Origin: Allostella sp. ATCC 35155
GTDB lineage: Bacteria; Pseudomonadota; Alphaproteobacteria; ATCC43930; Allostellaceae
Length of the DNA: 64,000 nucleotides
Reading direction: 5' to 3'
Assembly (NCBI GenBank): GCA_006738865.1
Contig: AP019701.1
Coordinates: forward strand, 2,166,001 to 2,230,000
This document shows positions 15,631 through 24,525 of this stretch, in pieces. Position numbers and translations under genes: made by a program. How positions within the stretch are numbered: position 1 is the first letter of the stretch; the number at the start of each line of letters is the position of its first letter. Below the pieces are notes generated by a model that saw only the letters and a list, made by a program, of their open reading frames with translations, had not been told where the DNA came from and did no database searches.

Positions 15631-16644
15631 ATGCGGATTTGGATCTTCGCGCTTCACCTCGCCGCCGCGGCCTTCGCCGCAGGACCGGCATCGGCATCGG
15701 AGGCGTCGGCCGATCTCAGGGCGGACCTGCGCGACGGGGCGACCGGCCGCGTCGCCTTCGCGTCGCGCACCCCGACCGGGCCGTCGGAGCTGATGGCCGG
15801 GCAGGGGGCGCCGACGGCGGTGACGGCGGAGCTGAAGCTGCCGGATGCGACGGCCGGCCGGCGCATGCCGCTGATGATCCTGAGCCATGGCAGCGGCGGC
15901 ATCCTGGCCGGCCGGGAAGAGGCCTGGGCCGAGCGGCTGCGCGCCTGGGGGGTCGCGACCATGCTCGTCGACAGCTTCACGCCGCGAGGCATCCGCTCGA
16001 CCGGCGAGGACCAGGGCCGGCTCTCGACTGCCGCCAGCGTTGCCGATGCGCTGGCCGCATTGGCCATCGCGGCGACCCATCCCGCCATCGACCCGGACCG
16101 CATCGGCGTCATGGGCTTCTCGAAGGGCGGACAGGTCGCGCTCTATACCCTGCTCGAGCCGTTCCGCCGCGGAATGGCGATGGGCGAGCGGCGGTTCGCG
16201 CTGCATGTGGCGCTCTATGCGTCCTGCTCGCTGCCCTACCGCTCCGAGCGGACCACCGGCGCGCCGGTGGTCATGCTGCTCGGCGGGGCGGACGACTACA
16301 CCCCGGCGGAGCATTGCCGGCGCTATGCCGACTGGTTCCGCACCCGCGGCAGCGCGGTCGAGCTCGCCGTCTTTGCGGGAGCCCACCACGGCTTCGACGT
16401 CCCGGGGCCGGTGCGGCGGCTCAGCCGGGTGCAGACGGCCCGGAACTGCGGCCTCGACATCGAACTGGAACCGCTGCCGACCGGCCGGCGCTGGGCCGAC
16501 GACACGGTGATCCCGAACGACGGGATCGGCGCCTATCTGCGGGGCTGCATGGAGCGTGGGGCCAGCTTCGGCGGCGATCCCGAGGCGCTGGCGGCAGCCA
16601 TCCTCGCGGTGCGGACGGCGGTCGAGCGCCACCTGCGCCCATAG
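15631..16644 (+). CDS. exported dienelactone hydrolase-like alpha/beta hydrolase
   Basis: A 337-residue protein with a Sec signal peptide (MRIWIFALHLAAAAFAAGPASASEA). The alpha/beta hydrolase core shows the oxyanion region LILSHGSGG, the nucleophile Ser in MGFSKGGQVAL, the acid Asp in LLGGADDYTP and the catalytic His in AHHGFDVPG. The C-terminal 90 residues contain two cysteines that could form a disulfide. The substrate is unknown; members of this group cleave esters or lactones. GGGAG lies about 10 nt before the ATG. It stands 125 bp before the cardiolipin synthase-like gene. Confidence 0.87.
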   Translation: MRIWIFALHLAAAAFAAGPASASEASADLRADLRDGATGRVAFASRTPTGPSELMAGQGAPTAVTAELKLPDATAGRRMPLMILSHGSGGILAGREEAWAERLRAWGVATMLVDSFTPRGIRSTGEDQGRLSTAASVADALAALAIAATHPAIDPDRIGVMGFSKGGQVALYTLLEPFRRGMAMGERRFALHVALYASCSLPYRSERTTGAPVVMLLGGADDYTPAEHCRRYADWFRTRGSAVELAVFAGAHHGFDVPGPVRRLSRVQTARNCGLDIELEPLPTGRRWADDTVIPNDGIGAYLRGCMERGASFGGDPEALAAAILAVRTAVERHLRP

Positions 16645-16768
16645 TCCGTATCGGAGCCGATCGCCTTCCGGCATCCGGGAACTGGCGGGGACCCGCCGCG
16701 TTATCGACGCGCGGTCGGACCCGCCGGTCCGGCAAGGCCTTGCGAAACTGAGCAGATCGAGGGAAGCG

Positions 16769-18259
16769 GTGCGCATTATCGAACCCGGGCGTACCTGCTG
16801 GCGCGTGGCGGAAACCAGCCGCGCTTCGGTGCTGATCGACGGCGCCGAGTATTTCCGCCGGCTCGACGCGGCGCTGCGCAATGCGCGCCGCTCCATCGTC
16901 ATCATCGGCTGGGACTTCGACGGGCGCATCCGCCTGCGCCCCGACCTTCCCGGCTCGCCGGAACTGGGTGACCTGCTGCGCAGCCTCGTGGAGGCGAACC
17001 CCGACCTCACGGTGCGCATCCTCATCTGGAGCGTCGCGGTGCTGCATGCCCCGGGCGCGCCGCTGCCCCTCATCCTAGGCGCGGAATGGCAGGACCATCC
17101 ACGCATCGACCTCAGGCTCGACGGCCGCCATCCGATCTATGGCGCGCACCACCAGAAGATCGTCACGATCGACGGCTCCATGGCGTTCGTCGGCGGCATC
17201 GACCTCACGGTCGGGCGCTGGGACACGCCGGAGCACAAGGTCGACGATCCCTTGCGGCTGACGCCCGAGGGCAAGCCGCACGAGGCCGTCCACGATCTCC
17301 AGATGGCACTCGACGGCGAAGGCGCGCGTGCCATCACGGCGCTCGCCCGCCAGCGCTGGAAGGTGGCGACCGGCGAGATCCTGCCGGCCGAACCCCAGAC
17401 TTCGGATCCGTGGCCGGACGATCTCACGCCCGACTTCCGCGATATCCCGGTCGCGATCGCGCGCACCGCCCCGGCCTGGGGAGAATTGCGCGGGGTGGAG
17501 GAATGCGCCGAACTGACCTACCGCGCGATCGACGAGGCCCGGCAGTCGATCTACATCGAGGCGCAGTACCTCACCGCAGGACCGGTCGGCCGCCATCTGG
17601 CGGAATCGCTGCAGCGCCCGCAGGGGCCGGAGATCGTCGTCGTCGCCACCTGCTTCTCCGCCGGGTGGCTCGAGCAGTGGATCATGGGCCGGAATCGCGA
17701 CCGGCTGGTGCGGCGGCTCAAGCGGGCCGATCGCTATGGCCGCCTGCGGGTGTTCTGCCCGGTCGTTCCCGATGGCGAGACGAGCCGGCTGCTGCTCGTC
17801 CATGCCAAGCTGATGCTCGTCGACGACCGCTTCATCCGCGTCGGGTCGTCGAACCTGAACAACCGCTCGATCGGTCTCGACACCGAGTGCGACATCGGCA
17901 TCGAGGCGACCGATGCCGCGACCCAGGCGACCATCCGCCATCTCCGCCATACGCTGCTGGGCGAGCATCTCGGCTGCGCCCCCGCTGCCGTCGCTGCGGC
18001 GGAGGGGTCGGAGCAGTCGCCGCTGCGGGCGATCGCCGAACTCAATCGCGGGCTGCGCGGCCTGCGCCCGATGGACGATATGCCGATCGAGGGGCCGGTG
18101 CGCCCGATCTTCGGCACCTCCATCCTCGATCCCAAGCGCCCGTTCGAGCCGCTGTGGTTCCTGCGCAAGAAGCGGGCGGGCAAGGCGCGCCGCACCGACA
18201 GCCGCACGCCAACGCCGCGCCGCCGACGTTCGGCGGGGCGGATGCAGTCGGCGACCTGA
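16769..18259 (+). CDS. phospholipase D-family protein, cardiolipin synthase (ClsB/YbhO-like)
   Basis: A 496-residue protein with two HxKxxxxD motifs: His128/Lys130/Asp135 (HHQKIVTID) and His345/Lys347/Asp352 (HAKLMLVDD), each followed by the expected GG or GSSN. It lacks the N-terminal membrane helices of ClsA and so resembles ClsB-type cardiolipin synthases or soluble PLDs. The C-terminus ends in a strongly basic tail, which could bind anionic membranes. The GTG at 16769 has GAGGGA 5-6 nt upstream and gives the expected N-terminus. It is convergent with ybhN/ybhP homologues; in E. coli the same three families form the ybhP-clsB-ybhN operon, which supports a shared membrane-lipid role. Confidence 0.87.
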   Translation: MRIIEPGRTCWRVAETSRASVLIDGAEYFRRLDAALRNARRSIVIIGWDFDGRIRLRPDLPGSPELGDLLRSLVEANPDLTVRILIWSVAVLHAPGAPLPLILGAEWQDHPRIDLRLDGRHPIYGAHHQKIVTIDGSMAFVGGIDLTVGRWDTPEHKVDDPLRLTPEGKPHEAVHDLQMALDGEGARAITALARQRWKVATGEILPAEPQTSDPWPDDLTPDFRDIPVAIARTAPAWGELRGVEECAELTYRAIDEARQSIYIEAQYLTAGPVGRHLAESLQRPQGPEIVVVATCFSAGWLEQWIMGRNRDRLVRRLKRADRYGRLRVFCPVVPDGETSRLLLVHAKLMLVDDRFIRVGSSNLNNRSIGLDTECDIGIEATDAATQATIRHLRHTLLGEHLGCAPAAVAAAEGSEQSPLRAIAELNRGLRGLRPMDDMPIEGPVRPIFGTSILDPKRPFEPLWFLRKKRAGKARRTDSRTPTPRRRRSAGRMQSAT

Positions 18260-19207
18260 TCAGCGTCGCCGCAGAATCTCCGACAGGCCGAGAACGAGGA
18301 GCCCGATCGCGAACGGCACGAGGAAATAGGCGACGCGGAACAGGACGACCCCGCCGATCGCCTCCGAGCCGGGGATCAGCGCGAGGACCACGCTTTCGAG
18401 GACGCCGAGCCCGCCCGGCACATGCGAGACGAGCGCGGTGACATTGGCGACGACATAGACCGAGAGCACGTCGAGGTACGCGACATTCCCGCCGGCAGCC
18501 AATGCCTGATGCAGGGCGCCGGCGACGCAGGCGAGATTGAGCGGGCCGATCGCGACCTGACCCAGCGCGACCGGCAGGCGCGGAATTTCGATCGTCCAAC
18601 TGCGGATGCGGATGCGGCCCCGTCCAGCAGAGGCGAGGCCGATGTATGCCAGCGGACCGAGCAGGGCGATGGCGCCGATCGCGCGGACGGCGCCGGCGGA
18701 CAGGCCGGTCCGGTCGCCGGCGAGATCGGGGGCGGCGAGGAGGGCGATGCCGCCGACGCCGGCAAGCGCCAGCCCGATCGTCGTCGCGCAGAACAGGATG
18801 ACGCGGGCGACGTCGCCGGCGCCGAGGCCCCAGCGGCGATAGAAGCGATAGCGCACCGCGCCGCTGCTGAGCACGGCGAGCCCGACCGTGTGGCCGATCG
18901 ACAGGGCGGTAAACGACGCCAGCGCACATCGCCTCCAGGCGAGGCGATGCCCGGCCGCCCGTACGGCCAGCCAGTCGACGACCGTCAGGCAGAGATAGCT
19001 GGCGGCGACGAACGCGCCGGCGGCTGCGATCCGCGCGGCCGGGATCTGGGTCAGCGACCGGCGGATTTCGTCCCAACCGTACTCGGCATGGATGCGCCGC
19101 AGCAGATAGGCGGCCAGAACCAGCGCCGCGGCGGTGGCGGCCCAGCCGAGCCAGCGCCGCCAGTGGTTCGGGCGGGCCGCGCCCGCATCCGCGGAGGCGG
19201 TGCTCAT
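18260..19207 (-). CDS. YbhN/LPG synthase-type integral membrane protein (UPF0104)
   Basis: A 315-residue protein with about 8 membrane helices and the family pattern SFTALSIGHTVGLAVLSSGAVRYRFY and HVPGGLGVLESVVLAL. This is the lysylphosphatidylglycerol synthase transmembrane-like family, without the catalytic soluble domain, so it is not an aminoacyl-lipid synthase. Its activity is unknown; lipid flipping is a reasonable guess. The start ATG overlaps the stop of the upstream endonuclease/phosphatase gene by 4 nt. It abuts, tail to tail, the phospholipase D gene with no gap. Confidence 0.87.
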   Translation of the reverse strand: MSTASADAGAARPNHWRRWLGWAATAAALVLAAYLLRRIHAEYGWDEIRRSLTQIPAARIAAAGAFVAASYLCLTVVDWLAVRAAGHRLAWRRCALASFTALSIGHTVGLAVLSSGAVRYRFYRRWGLGAGDVARVILFCATTIGLALAGVGGIALLAAPDLAGDRTGLSAGAVRAIGAIALLGPLAYIGLASAGRGRIRIRSWTIEIPRLPVALGQVAIGPLNLACVAGALHQALAAGGNVAYLDVLSVYVVANVTALVSHVPGGLGVLESVVLALIPGSEAIGGVVLFRVAYFLVPFAIGLLVLGLSEILRRR

Positions 19208-19941
19208 TCTTCCTCCGCCAGCGCGAAATCCATCAGCAGTGGCAGATGATCCGACGCGACGCGGGCGAGCGTGCTGCGCACCACCTCCGTCCGCAGCACC
19301 CGGACCGCCGGACTGACGAAGATGTGGTCGATGCGGATGACGGGCAGCCGCGCGGGAAAGGTCGGCCGCGGCACGCTGCCGGTGGCACGCTGGGCATCGC
19401 GGAAGCGGGCGGCCATCCGGGCATAGGCGCGCGAGCGGGGGACCGCGTTGAAGTCGCCGATGAGGATGGTCGGGTCGCGGCAGTCGGGGTGGCCGGTCCA
19501 GTCCGGCCCGAGGAGCGCCTGGACCTGCAGCTTCCGCTCGTAGGCCAGCAGCCCGATATGGGCGTTCACGATCTGCAGCGGCCGGCCGCCGATCTCGACT
19601 TCGGCCCACAATGCGCCCCGCGCCTCGAGGCCGGGATAGTGCTCCAAGCCTGGCAGGTTGGCCGCCCGGACGATGCGCGAGGGGTTGGCGGTCAGGATGG
19701 CGTCGCCATAGCGCTCTTCCATCACATGATAGGCGGGATGGAAGTGGAGCTGCATGTCGAGCTCGCGTGCGATCTCGCCGGCCTGGTCGACGCCGCCCGA
19801 GCGTCGGCGGCCGACATCGACCTCCTGCAGCGCCACGATGTCGGGGGCGTGCTCGGCGATGACCCGCGCGATGCGGGCCGGTGACAGGCGTCCGTCGGCG
19901 CCGCGGCAGCGGTGCACGTTGTAGGTCAGGATGCGCGGCAA
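19204..19941 (-). CDS. endonuclease/exonuclease/phosphatase-family protein (YbhP-like)
   Basis: A 245-residue protein of the EEP (DNase I-like) fold: RILTYNVHRCRG at the start, IVALQEVD (metal-binding Glu), LIGDFNAVPRSRAY and the C-terminal SDHLPLLMD, which carries the catalytic Asp-His. EEP members cleave phosphodiesters of nucleic acids, inositol phosphates or lipids. Linkage to YbhN- and ClsB-type genes points to a lipid phosphodiester. The start codon is probably TTG at 19941, because the strand 1 motif begins only four residues later; no good ribosome site is seen. Confidence 0.87.
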   Translation of the reverse strand: MPRILTYNVHRCRGADGRLSPARIARVIAEHAPDIVALQEVDVGRRRSGGVDQAGEIARELDMQLHFHPAYHVMEERYGDAILTANPSRIVRAANLPGLEHYPGLEARGALWAEVEIGGRPLQIVNAHIGLLAYERKLQVQALLGPDWTGHPDCRDPTILIGDFNAVPRSRAYARMAARFRDAQRATGSVPRPTFPARLPVIRIDHIFVSPAVRVLRTEVVRSTLARVASDHLPLLMDFALAEEE

Positions 19942-20210
19942 GCGGTGTCGTCCATCGGCAGGTTCCGGAACTTCCCGGCATCAACGCACGAATCGCGCCC
20001 GGGGTGCCGCGATGATTGACTCTGCCCGCGCGAAGCCAAATCATCACCGGCGAAACGGACGCCCGGGGCATCGTACCCGCGGGCGCGACAGGGAGGAGGG
20101 GCTTTGCAGAAGCCCTGCTCGAGGCCGGTTTGCCGCCCTAGCCCGGATTCCGGGAACGCTCCCCCATTGCCGCCAGCGTCAGCCATCCTTCCCTGGCAGG
20201 AGTGACGGGC

Positions 20211-21500
20211 ATGTCCGCGTCCGACCGCGTTCTCTTCCGAAACGTCCGTGTGATCGACGGGGGCGGCAAGGCGCCCTTCTCCGGCGAGGTGCTGGTCGCC
20301 GGCAACCGCATCGAGGCGGTGTCCCGCCGCGCGGGGACGATCGCCGCCGCGAATGCCGAGGTGGTCGACGGCGACGGGGCGACGCTGATGCCCGGCCTGG
20401 TCGAGGCGCATGCCCATCCGAGCTTCGCCAACACCTCGACCCTGGAGGCGCTGGGCGACATTCCGCCCGAGGAACATACGCTGTTGACGATGAAGCATGT
20501 CCGCCTGCTGCTGGACCACGGCTTCACCAGCATCAGCAGCGCGGCCGCGGCCAAGCCGCGCCTCGACATCGTCATCCGCAACGCCATCCGGGCGGGCGAC
20601 ATTCCCGGTCCCCGCATGCTGGCCGCCTCGCCGGAGATCACGCCGACCAGCGGCCTCGGCGACGTCCGCCTGCACCACATGCACCGCGACACCTTCGCGG
20701 TCGTGGCGGACGGGGCGGACGAGTTCCGGCGGGTCGCGCGGCACTTCGTGCGCGAGGGCGTCGACACGCTCAAGATCAACCCGTCCGGCGACGAGTTCGT
20801 CCCGCATGCCCGGGCGCGCCACACGGTGATGAACGACGACGAGGTGGCGGCGGTTTGCGAGGTGGCGCGCTCGCGCGACAAGCGCGTCGCCGCCCATGCC
20901 CGCAGCGCGGAGTCGGTGAAGATGGCGCTGCGCCACGGCGTCGAGATCATCTTCCACGCCACCCTGTGCGACGAGGAGGCGCTCGATCAGCTGGAGGCCG
21001 CGAAGGACCGCGTCTTCGTCGCCCCGACCGTCGGCGTCACCTGGTCGACGCTGAAGGAGGCGGGGGACTACGGCATCCCGCTGCCGGCCGACGTGCTCCA
21101 TGCGCTGGAGGTCGAACTGGAAGCGGCGGTCGCCGGCATGAAGGCGCTGAAGAAGCGGGGTGTGCGCATCCTGCCCGGCGGCGACTACGGTTTCGCCTGG
21201 AATCCGATCGGCCGCAATGCTCGCGACCTCGAGCATTTCGTGCGCCTGTTCGGATTCACGCCGCTGGAGGCGATCACCGCGGCCACCCGGCATGGCGGTG
21301 AGTTGATGATGCAGGGCGGCGAACTCGGCCAGATCCGCATTGGATACCTCGCCGATCTGCTGCTCGTGGACGGCGACCCGTCGCGCGACGTCTCGATCCT
21401 CCAAGATCGTGACCGGCTGCTCGCCATCATGCTCGACGGTCGGTTCCACAAGCGGCCGCATCCGCGGGCGGCCGCAGCCCGACCGATGGCCGCAGAGTAG
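20211..21500 (+). CDS. metal-dependent amidohydrolase-family protein
   Basis: A 429-residue amidohydrolase-superfamily enzyme. His67/His69 in EAHAHPS are the HxH metal pair after strand 1; LKINPSGDEF carries the possible bridging Lys; AAHARSAESV and EIIFHATL provide further His residues; GGDYGFAW holds the final Asp. The family includes imidazolonepropionase-like and Xaa-Pro dipeptidase (prolidase) enzymes that open amide or lactam bonds. The ATG at 20211 has AGGAG 8-9 nt upstream. It heads a run of genes on one strand that continues with an ABC importer and an IclR regulator, so it probably acts on the imported compound. Confidence 0.88.
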   Translation: MSASDRVLFRNVRVIDGGGKAPFSGEVLVAGNRIEAVSRRAGTIAAANAEVVDGDGATLMPGLVEAHAHPSFANTSTLEALGDIPPEEHTLLTMKHVRLLLDHGFTSISSAAAAKPRLDIVIRNAIRAGDIPGPRMLAASPEITPTSGLGDVRLHHMHRDTFAVVADGADEFRRVARHFVREGVDTLKINPSGDEFVPHARARHTVMNDDEVAAVCEVARSRDKRVAAHARSAESVKMALRHGVEIIFHATLCDEEALDQLEAAKDRVFVAPTVGVTWSTLKEAGDYGIPLPADVLHALEVELEAAVAGMKALKKRGVRILPGGDYGFAWNPIGRNARDLEHFVRLFGFTPLEAITAATRHGGELMMQGGELGQIRIGYLADLLLVDGDPSRDVSILQDRDRLLAIMLDGRFHKRPHPRAAAARPMAAE

Positions 21501-21513
21501 CGACCAGCTCGTA

Positions 21514-21543
21514 TTGACTTGGGGAAGTGGCGCCGGCAATACT
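21514..21543 (+). promoter_or_regulatory. sigma70-like promoter candidate before the livK homologue
   Basis: TTGACT (21514-21519) and AATACT (21538-21543) are separated by 18 nt. The -35 hexamer is 5/6 of the consensus; the -10 is weaker. It lies directly upstream of the palindrome at 21562-21578, which would then cover the early transcribed region. Confidence 0.4.
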
Positions 21544-21561
21544 TTCAAGGGTCGGGACTAG

Positions 21562-21578
21562 TTTTCGTAATACGAAAA
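21562..21578. promoter_or_regulatory. perfect 8-bp inverted repeat, candidate IclR-family operator
   Basis: TTTTCGTA and TACGAAAA flank a single A. It is 51 bp upstream of the ABC binding-protein start and just after the promoter candidate. Its AT-rich arms stand out in this G+C-rich DNA. Opposed TTCG/CGAA half sites are typical of operators bound by IclR-family regulators (PcaU/PobR type), and an IclR-family gene is two genes downstream at 22836. Confidence 0.55.
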
Positions 21579-21628
21579 ACTACGGCGAGAAGGAAAAATC
21601 CTCCGCCGAACCCACGGGGAGAAACGTC

Positions 21629-22822
21629 ATGAAGCGAAGCCTGCTCCTGTCGCTCGCGGCCGTCGGTGCGGTGGCGTACCCGCTGGCTGCGATCGCCGCC
21701 GATCCCATCCGGGTCGGCTATCCAATGATCCTGTCGGGGCCGGGCGCCCTGTTCGGCGAGCCGTCGCTGAAGGGCGCGCAAATGTATGTCGACGAGGTCA
21801 ACGCCAAGGGCGGCGTGCTCGGTCGCAAGATCGAGCTGATCTCGCGCGACACCCGCGGCAGCGCCGACGAGGCGGTGCGGGTCACCCGCGACCTCATCCT
21901 GCGCGACGACGTCCAGTTCATCGTCGGCACGCTGACTTCGGCCGAAGGCCCGGCCGTGTCCCCGATCGCGCGGGAGAACCAGATCGTCTTCATCGCGCCG
22001 ATCACCAAGACCGACCAGCTGACGGCGCCGGCCAACCTTCATCCCTACGTCTTCCGGACGGCGTCGACGACGACCATCGAGGGCCGCTCGGCGGCGGAGA
22101 TCGTCGCCAAGTGGAACGTCAAGCGCATCGGCACGATCAGCCCCGACTACGCCTATGGGCAGGACGCGACCAAGGCCTTCATCGAGCATTTGAAGAAGAT
22201 CAAGCCCGACGTCGAGATCGTCGACCAGCAATGGCCGAAGCTGGGCGAGGCCGACTACACGCCGTTCATCAACGCCCAGATGGGCAAGAAGCCCGAGGCC
22301 GTGTTCTCCTCGCTCTGGGGTGGGCACTTCGTGACCTTCGCCAAGCAGGCGGTGCCGCTCGGCTACTTCAAGGCCCTGAACCACAACTTCGTCGGCGCCG
22401 GCGAGGCCGGGTCGATCGAAAGCGCGAAGGCGATGGGTCCCGACTACCCGGTCGGCATCTGGAGCAACACCTACGACCTGTTCGACTGGCCCGCCGGCCC
22501 GCCCGCGCACAAGGCCTATATCGACCGACTGAAGGCCTACACGAAGCAGGAGTACCCGTCCTCCTGGCCGATCACCGGCTACATCTCCATGCAGTTCCTC
22601 GTCGAAGCGATCCGCAAGGCGGGCAGCGTCGAGTCCGACAAGGTCTCGAAGGCGCTGCTGGGTCTCAGCATCGACACGCCGATCGGCAAGCAGACGATCC
22701 GCGCCAAGGACCACCAGGCCAATCGCGGCCAGTTCTGGGGCAAGATGAAGATGGACCCGAAGTATCCCTTCGCGGTCATGGAGAACGTGACCTACATCGA
22801 TCCCGCGCCGTTCATGGACTGA
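21629..22822 (+). CDS. branched-chain amino acid-type ABC transporter substrate-binding protein (LivK family)
   Basis: A 397-residue periplasmic binding protein with a Sec leader (MKRSLLLSLAAVGAVAYPLAAIAA). The two lobes show typical motifs: GPGALFGEPSLKGAQMYVDEVNAKGG, RDLILRDDVQFIVGTLTSAEG and the cleft-spanning TISPDYAYGQDATKAF. Members bind amino acids, amides, aromatic acids or other small acids. GGGGAGAAAC precedes the ATG. It is followed by the regulator and the rest of the transporter, so the system is complete. The substrate may well not be an amino acid, given the amidohydrolase, tautomerase and lactonase around it. Confidence 0.93.
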   Translation: MKRSLLLSLAAVGAVAYPLAAIAADPIRVGYPMILSGPGALFGEPSLKGAQMYVDEVNAKGGVLGRKIELISRDTRGSADEAVRVTRDLILRDDVQFIVGTLTSAEGPAVSPIARENQIVFIAPITKTDQLTAPANLHPYVFRTASTTTIEGRSAAEIVAKWNVKRIGTISPDYAYGQDATKAFIEHLKKIKPDVEIVDQQWPKLGEADYTPFINAQMGKKPEAVFSSLWGGHFVTFAKQAVPLGYFKALNHNFVGAGEAGSIESAKAMGPDYPVGIWSNTYDLFDWPAGPPAHKAYIDRLKAYTKQEYPSSWPITGYISMQFLVEAIRKAGSVESDKVSKALLGLSIDTPIGKQTIRAKDHQANRGQFWGKMKMDPKYPFAVMENVTYIDPAPFMD

Positions 22823-22835
22823 GGGCGGACGCCCG

Positions 22836-23615
22836 ATGAACGAGTCCGTCGGAGAGACGGCGGACGGCACGGTCAAGAGCGTCGCCAAGGTGCTGGACCT
22901 CCTCGAGCACCTTGGCGCCGCGCGCCAGCCCGTCGGCATCTCCGATCTGGCGCGCGCGACCGGCCTGCATGTCTCGACCGCCCACCGCCTGCTGCGCACC
23001 CTGGTCTGCCGCGGCTTCGTCGAACAGCGGCGCGACAGCCGGCGATACGCGCTGGGCCCGCGGGTCCACGCCCTGGGCGGGGCCTATCTCGGCGGCAGCG
23101 ACATCGTCGGTGCGGCCTACCCCGTGATCGACGAGCTGCGCGACCGGCTGGGGGAGACGATCCACGTCGCCGTCTGGGACGACGGCTCGGTGCTGGAGGT
23201 CTGCCACGCGGAAACCACCCAGCCGGTCGGCGTCTCGCTCCGGCTCGGGCGCCGCGATCCGGCCCACGCGACGGCGATCGGCAAGGTGCTGCTGGCGTGG
23301 CGCGAACCGCTCGATCTGGAGGCCTTCCTCGCCCGGGCGCCGCTGGCCGCGGTCACCCGGCGCACCATCACCGAGGAGGGAGCGCTGCGCGCGGAACTGG
23401 AGCGCGTGCGCGCGCGGGACTTCGCCATCGACGAGGGGGAACTGGCCGAGGGGCTGTGCTGCGTCGGCGTGCCCATCCGCAACCGGCGCGGCTTCGTGGT
23501 CGCCGGCCTCAGCGTCGCCATGCCGGCGGGGCGTTTCGATCCCGCGCGGATCCCGGAATGGGCGGCGGCGCTGCATCGCGCGGCGCAACGCCTGTCCGAC
23601 CGGCTGGCCTGCTGA
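22836..23615 (+). CDS. IclR-family transcriptional regulator
   Basis: A 259-residue regulator: winged helix at about residues 12-75 (VAKVLDLLEHLG, ISDLARATGLHVSTAHRLLRTL) and a GAF-like IclR effector domain (SLRLGRRDPAHATAIGKVLLA, GLCCVGVPIRNRRG, AGLSVAMPAGRF). It sits within the transport gene run, 13 bp after livK, and so probably controls the operon it belongs to, responding to the imported substrate or a product. The palindrome at 21562-21578 is a plausible binding site. Confidence 0.92.
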   Translation: MNESVGETADGTVKSVAKVLDLLEHLGAARQPVGISDLARATGLHVSTAHRLLRTLVCRGFVEQRRDSRRYALGPRVHALGGAYLGGSDIVGAAYPVIDELRDRLGETIHVAVWDDGSVLEVCHAETTQPVGVSLRLGRRDPAHATAIGKVLLAWREPLDLEAFLARAPLAAVTRRTITEEGALRAELERVRARDFAIDEGELAEGLCCVGVPIRNRRGFVVAGLSVAMPAGRFDPARIPEWAAALHRAAQRLSDRLAC

Positions 23616-23627
23616 TCGGAAGCGGCG

Positions 23628-24515
23628 ATGCCGGAACCATCCTTCATCTTCGGCCAGTTCGTCGGCGGCCTCACCGCCAGCATGTTCCTGTTCGTCACCG
23701 CGGTCGGCCTGTCGCTGATCTTCGGCGTCCTGCGCGTGCTGAACTTCGCCCACGGCTCGCTCTACATGCTGGGTGCCTATCTGGCCTGGCAGATCATGAA
23801 CTGGCTCGGTCCGGGGCCCGAGCATTTCTGGCTCGCCGCGCTCGGCTCGGCCGTCGTCGTCGCCGGCATCGGGGCTGCGATCGAGCGCCTGCTCTTCCGC
23901 CACCTCTACGGCCGCGAGGAGCTGTACCAGCTGCTCTTCACCTATGCGCTGGTCCTGGTGCTGGCCGACGTCTGCAAGATCGTCTGGGGAACGCAGCAGC
24001 TGTCCGTGTCGCGGCCGCTCAGCCTGTCGGGCGGGACGACCATCTTCGGAACGCTGGTGCCGCACTACAACCTCTTCATCATCGTGCTGGGACCGGCGCT
24101 GGCGCTCGCCCTGTGGCTCCTCCTGCACCGCTCGCCGGCGGGCCGGATCATCCGGGCGGCCGTCCTCGACCGCGAGATGCTGGGCGCACTGGGCGCCAAT
24201 GTCGGTTGGATCTACACCGGCATGTTCGCCCTCGGCGCATTCCTGGCCGGCCTCGGCGGCGCCCTCGTCACCCCGGTCAAGACGATCGTCCCCGGCATGG
24301 ACGTCGAGGTCATCGTCGAGGTCTTCATCATCGTCGTCATCGGCGGCCTGGGATCGATGTGGGGCACCTTCCTCGGGGCCGTCGTCTTCGGGCAGGTCCT
24401 GGCCTTCGGCATCCTGCTGATGCCGCGCTTCTCGATCTTCTCGGTCTTCGCCCTGATGGCGATCATCCTGATCGTGCGCCCGTGGGGCCTCCTCGGGCGG
24501 CGGCTGACGCGATGA
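23628..24515 (+). CDS. branched-chain-type ABC transporter permease (LivH family)
   Basis: A 295-residue integral membrane protein with the LivH pattern: LSLIFGVLRVLNFAHGSLYMLGAY near the N-terminus, GALGANVGWIYTGMFALGAFLAGLGGAL in the middle and VIGGLGSMWGTFLGAVVFGQ, the loop that meets the ATPases. It forms the channel with the LivM-type permease. It starts 12 bp after the regulator gene and ends 10 bp before the next permease. Confidence 0.94.
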   Translation: MPEPSFIFGQFVGGLTASMFLFVTAVGLSLIFGVLRVLNFAHGSLYMLGAYLAWQIMNWLGPGPEHFWLAALGSAVVVAGIGAAIERLLFRHLYGREELYQLLFTYALVLVLADVCKIVWGTQQLSVSRPLSLSGGTTIFGTLVPHYNLFIIVLGPALALALWLLLHRSPAGRIIRAAVLDREMLGALGANVGWIYTGMFALGAFLAGLGGALVTPVKTIVPGMDVEVIVEVFIIVVIGGLGSMWGTFLGAVVFGQVLAFGILLMPRFSIFSVFALMAIILIVRPWGLLGRRLTR

Positions 24516-24525
24516 GGCGGGCCGG

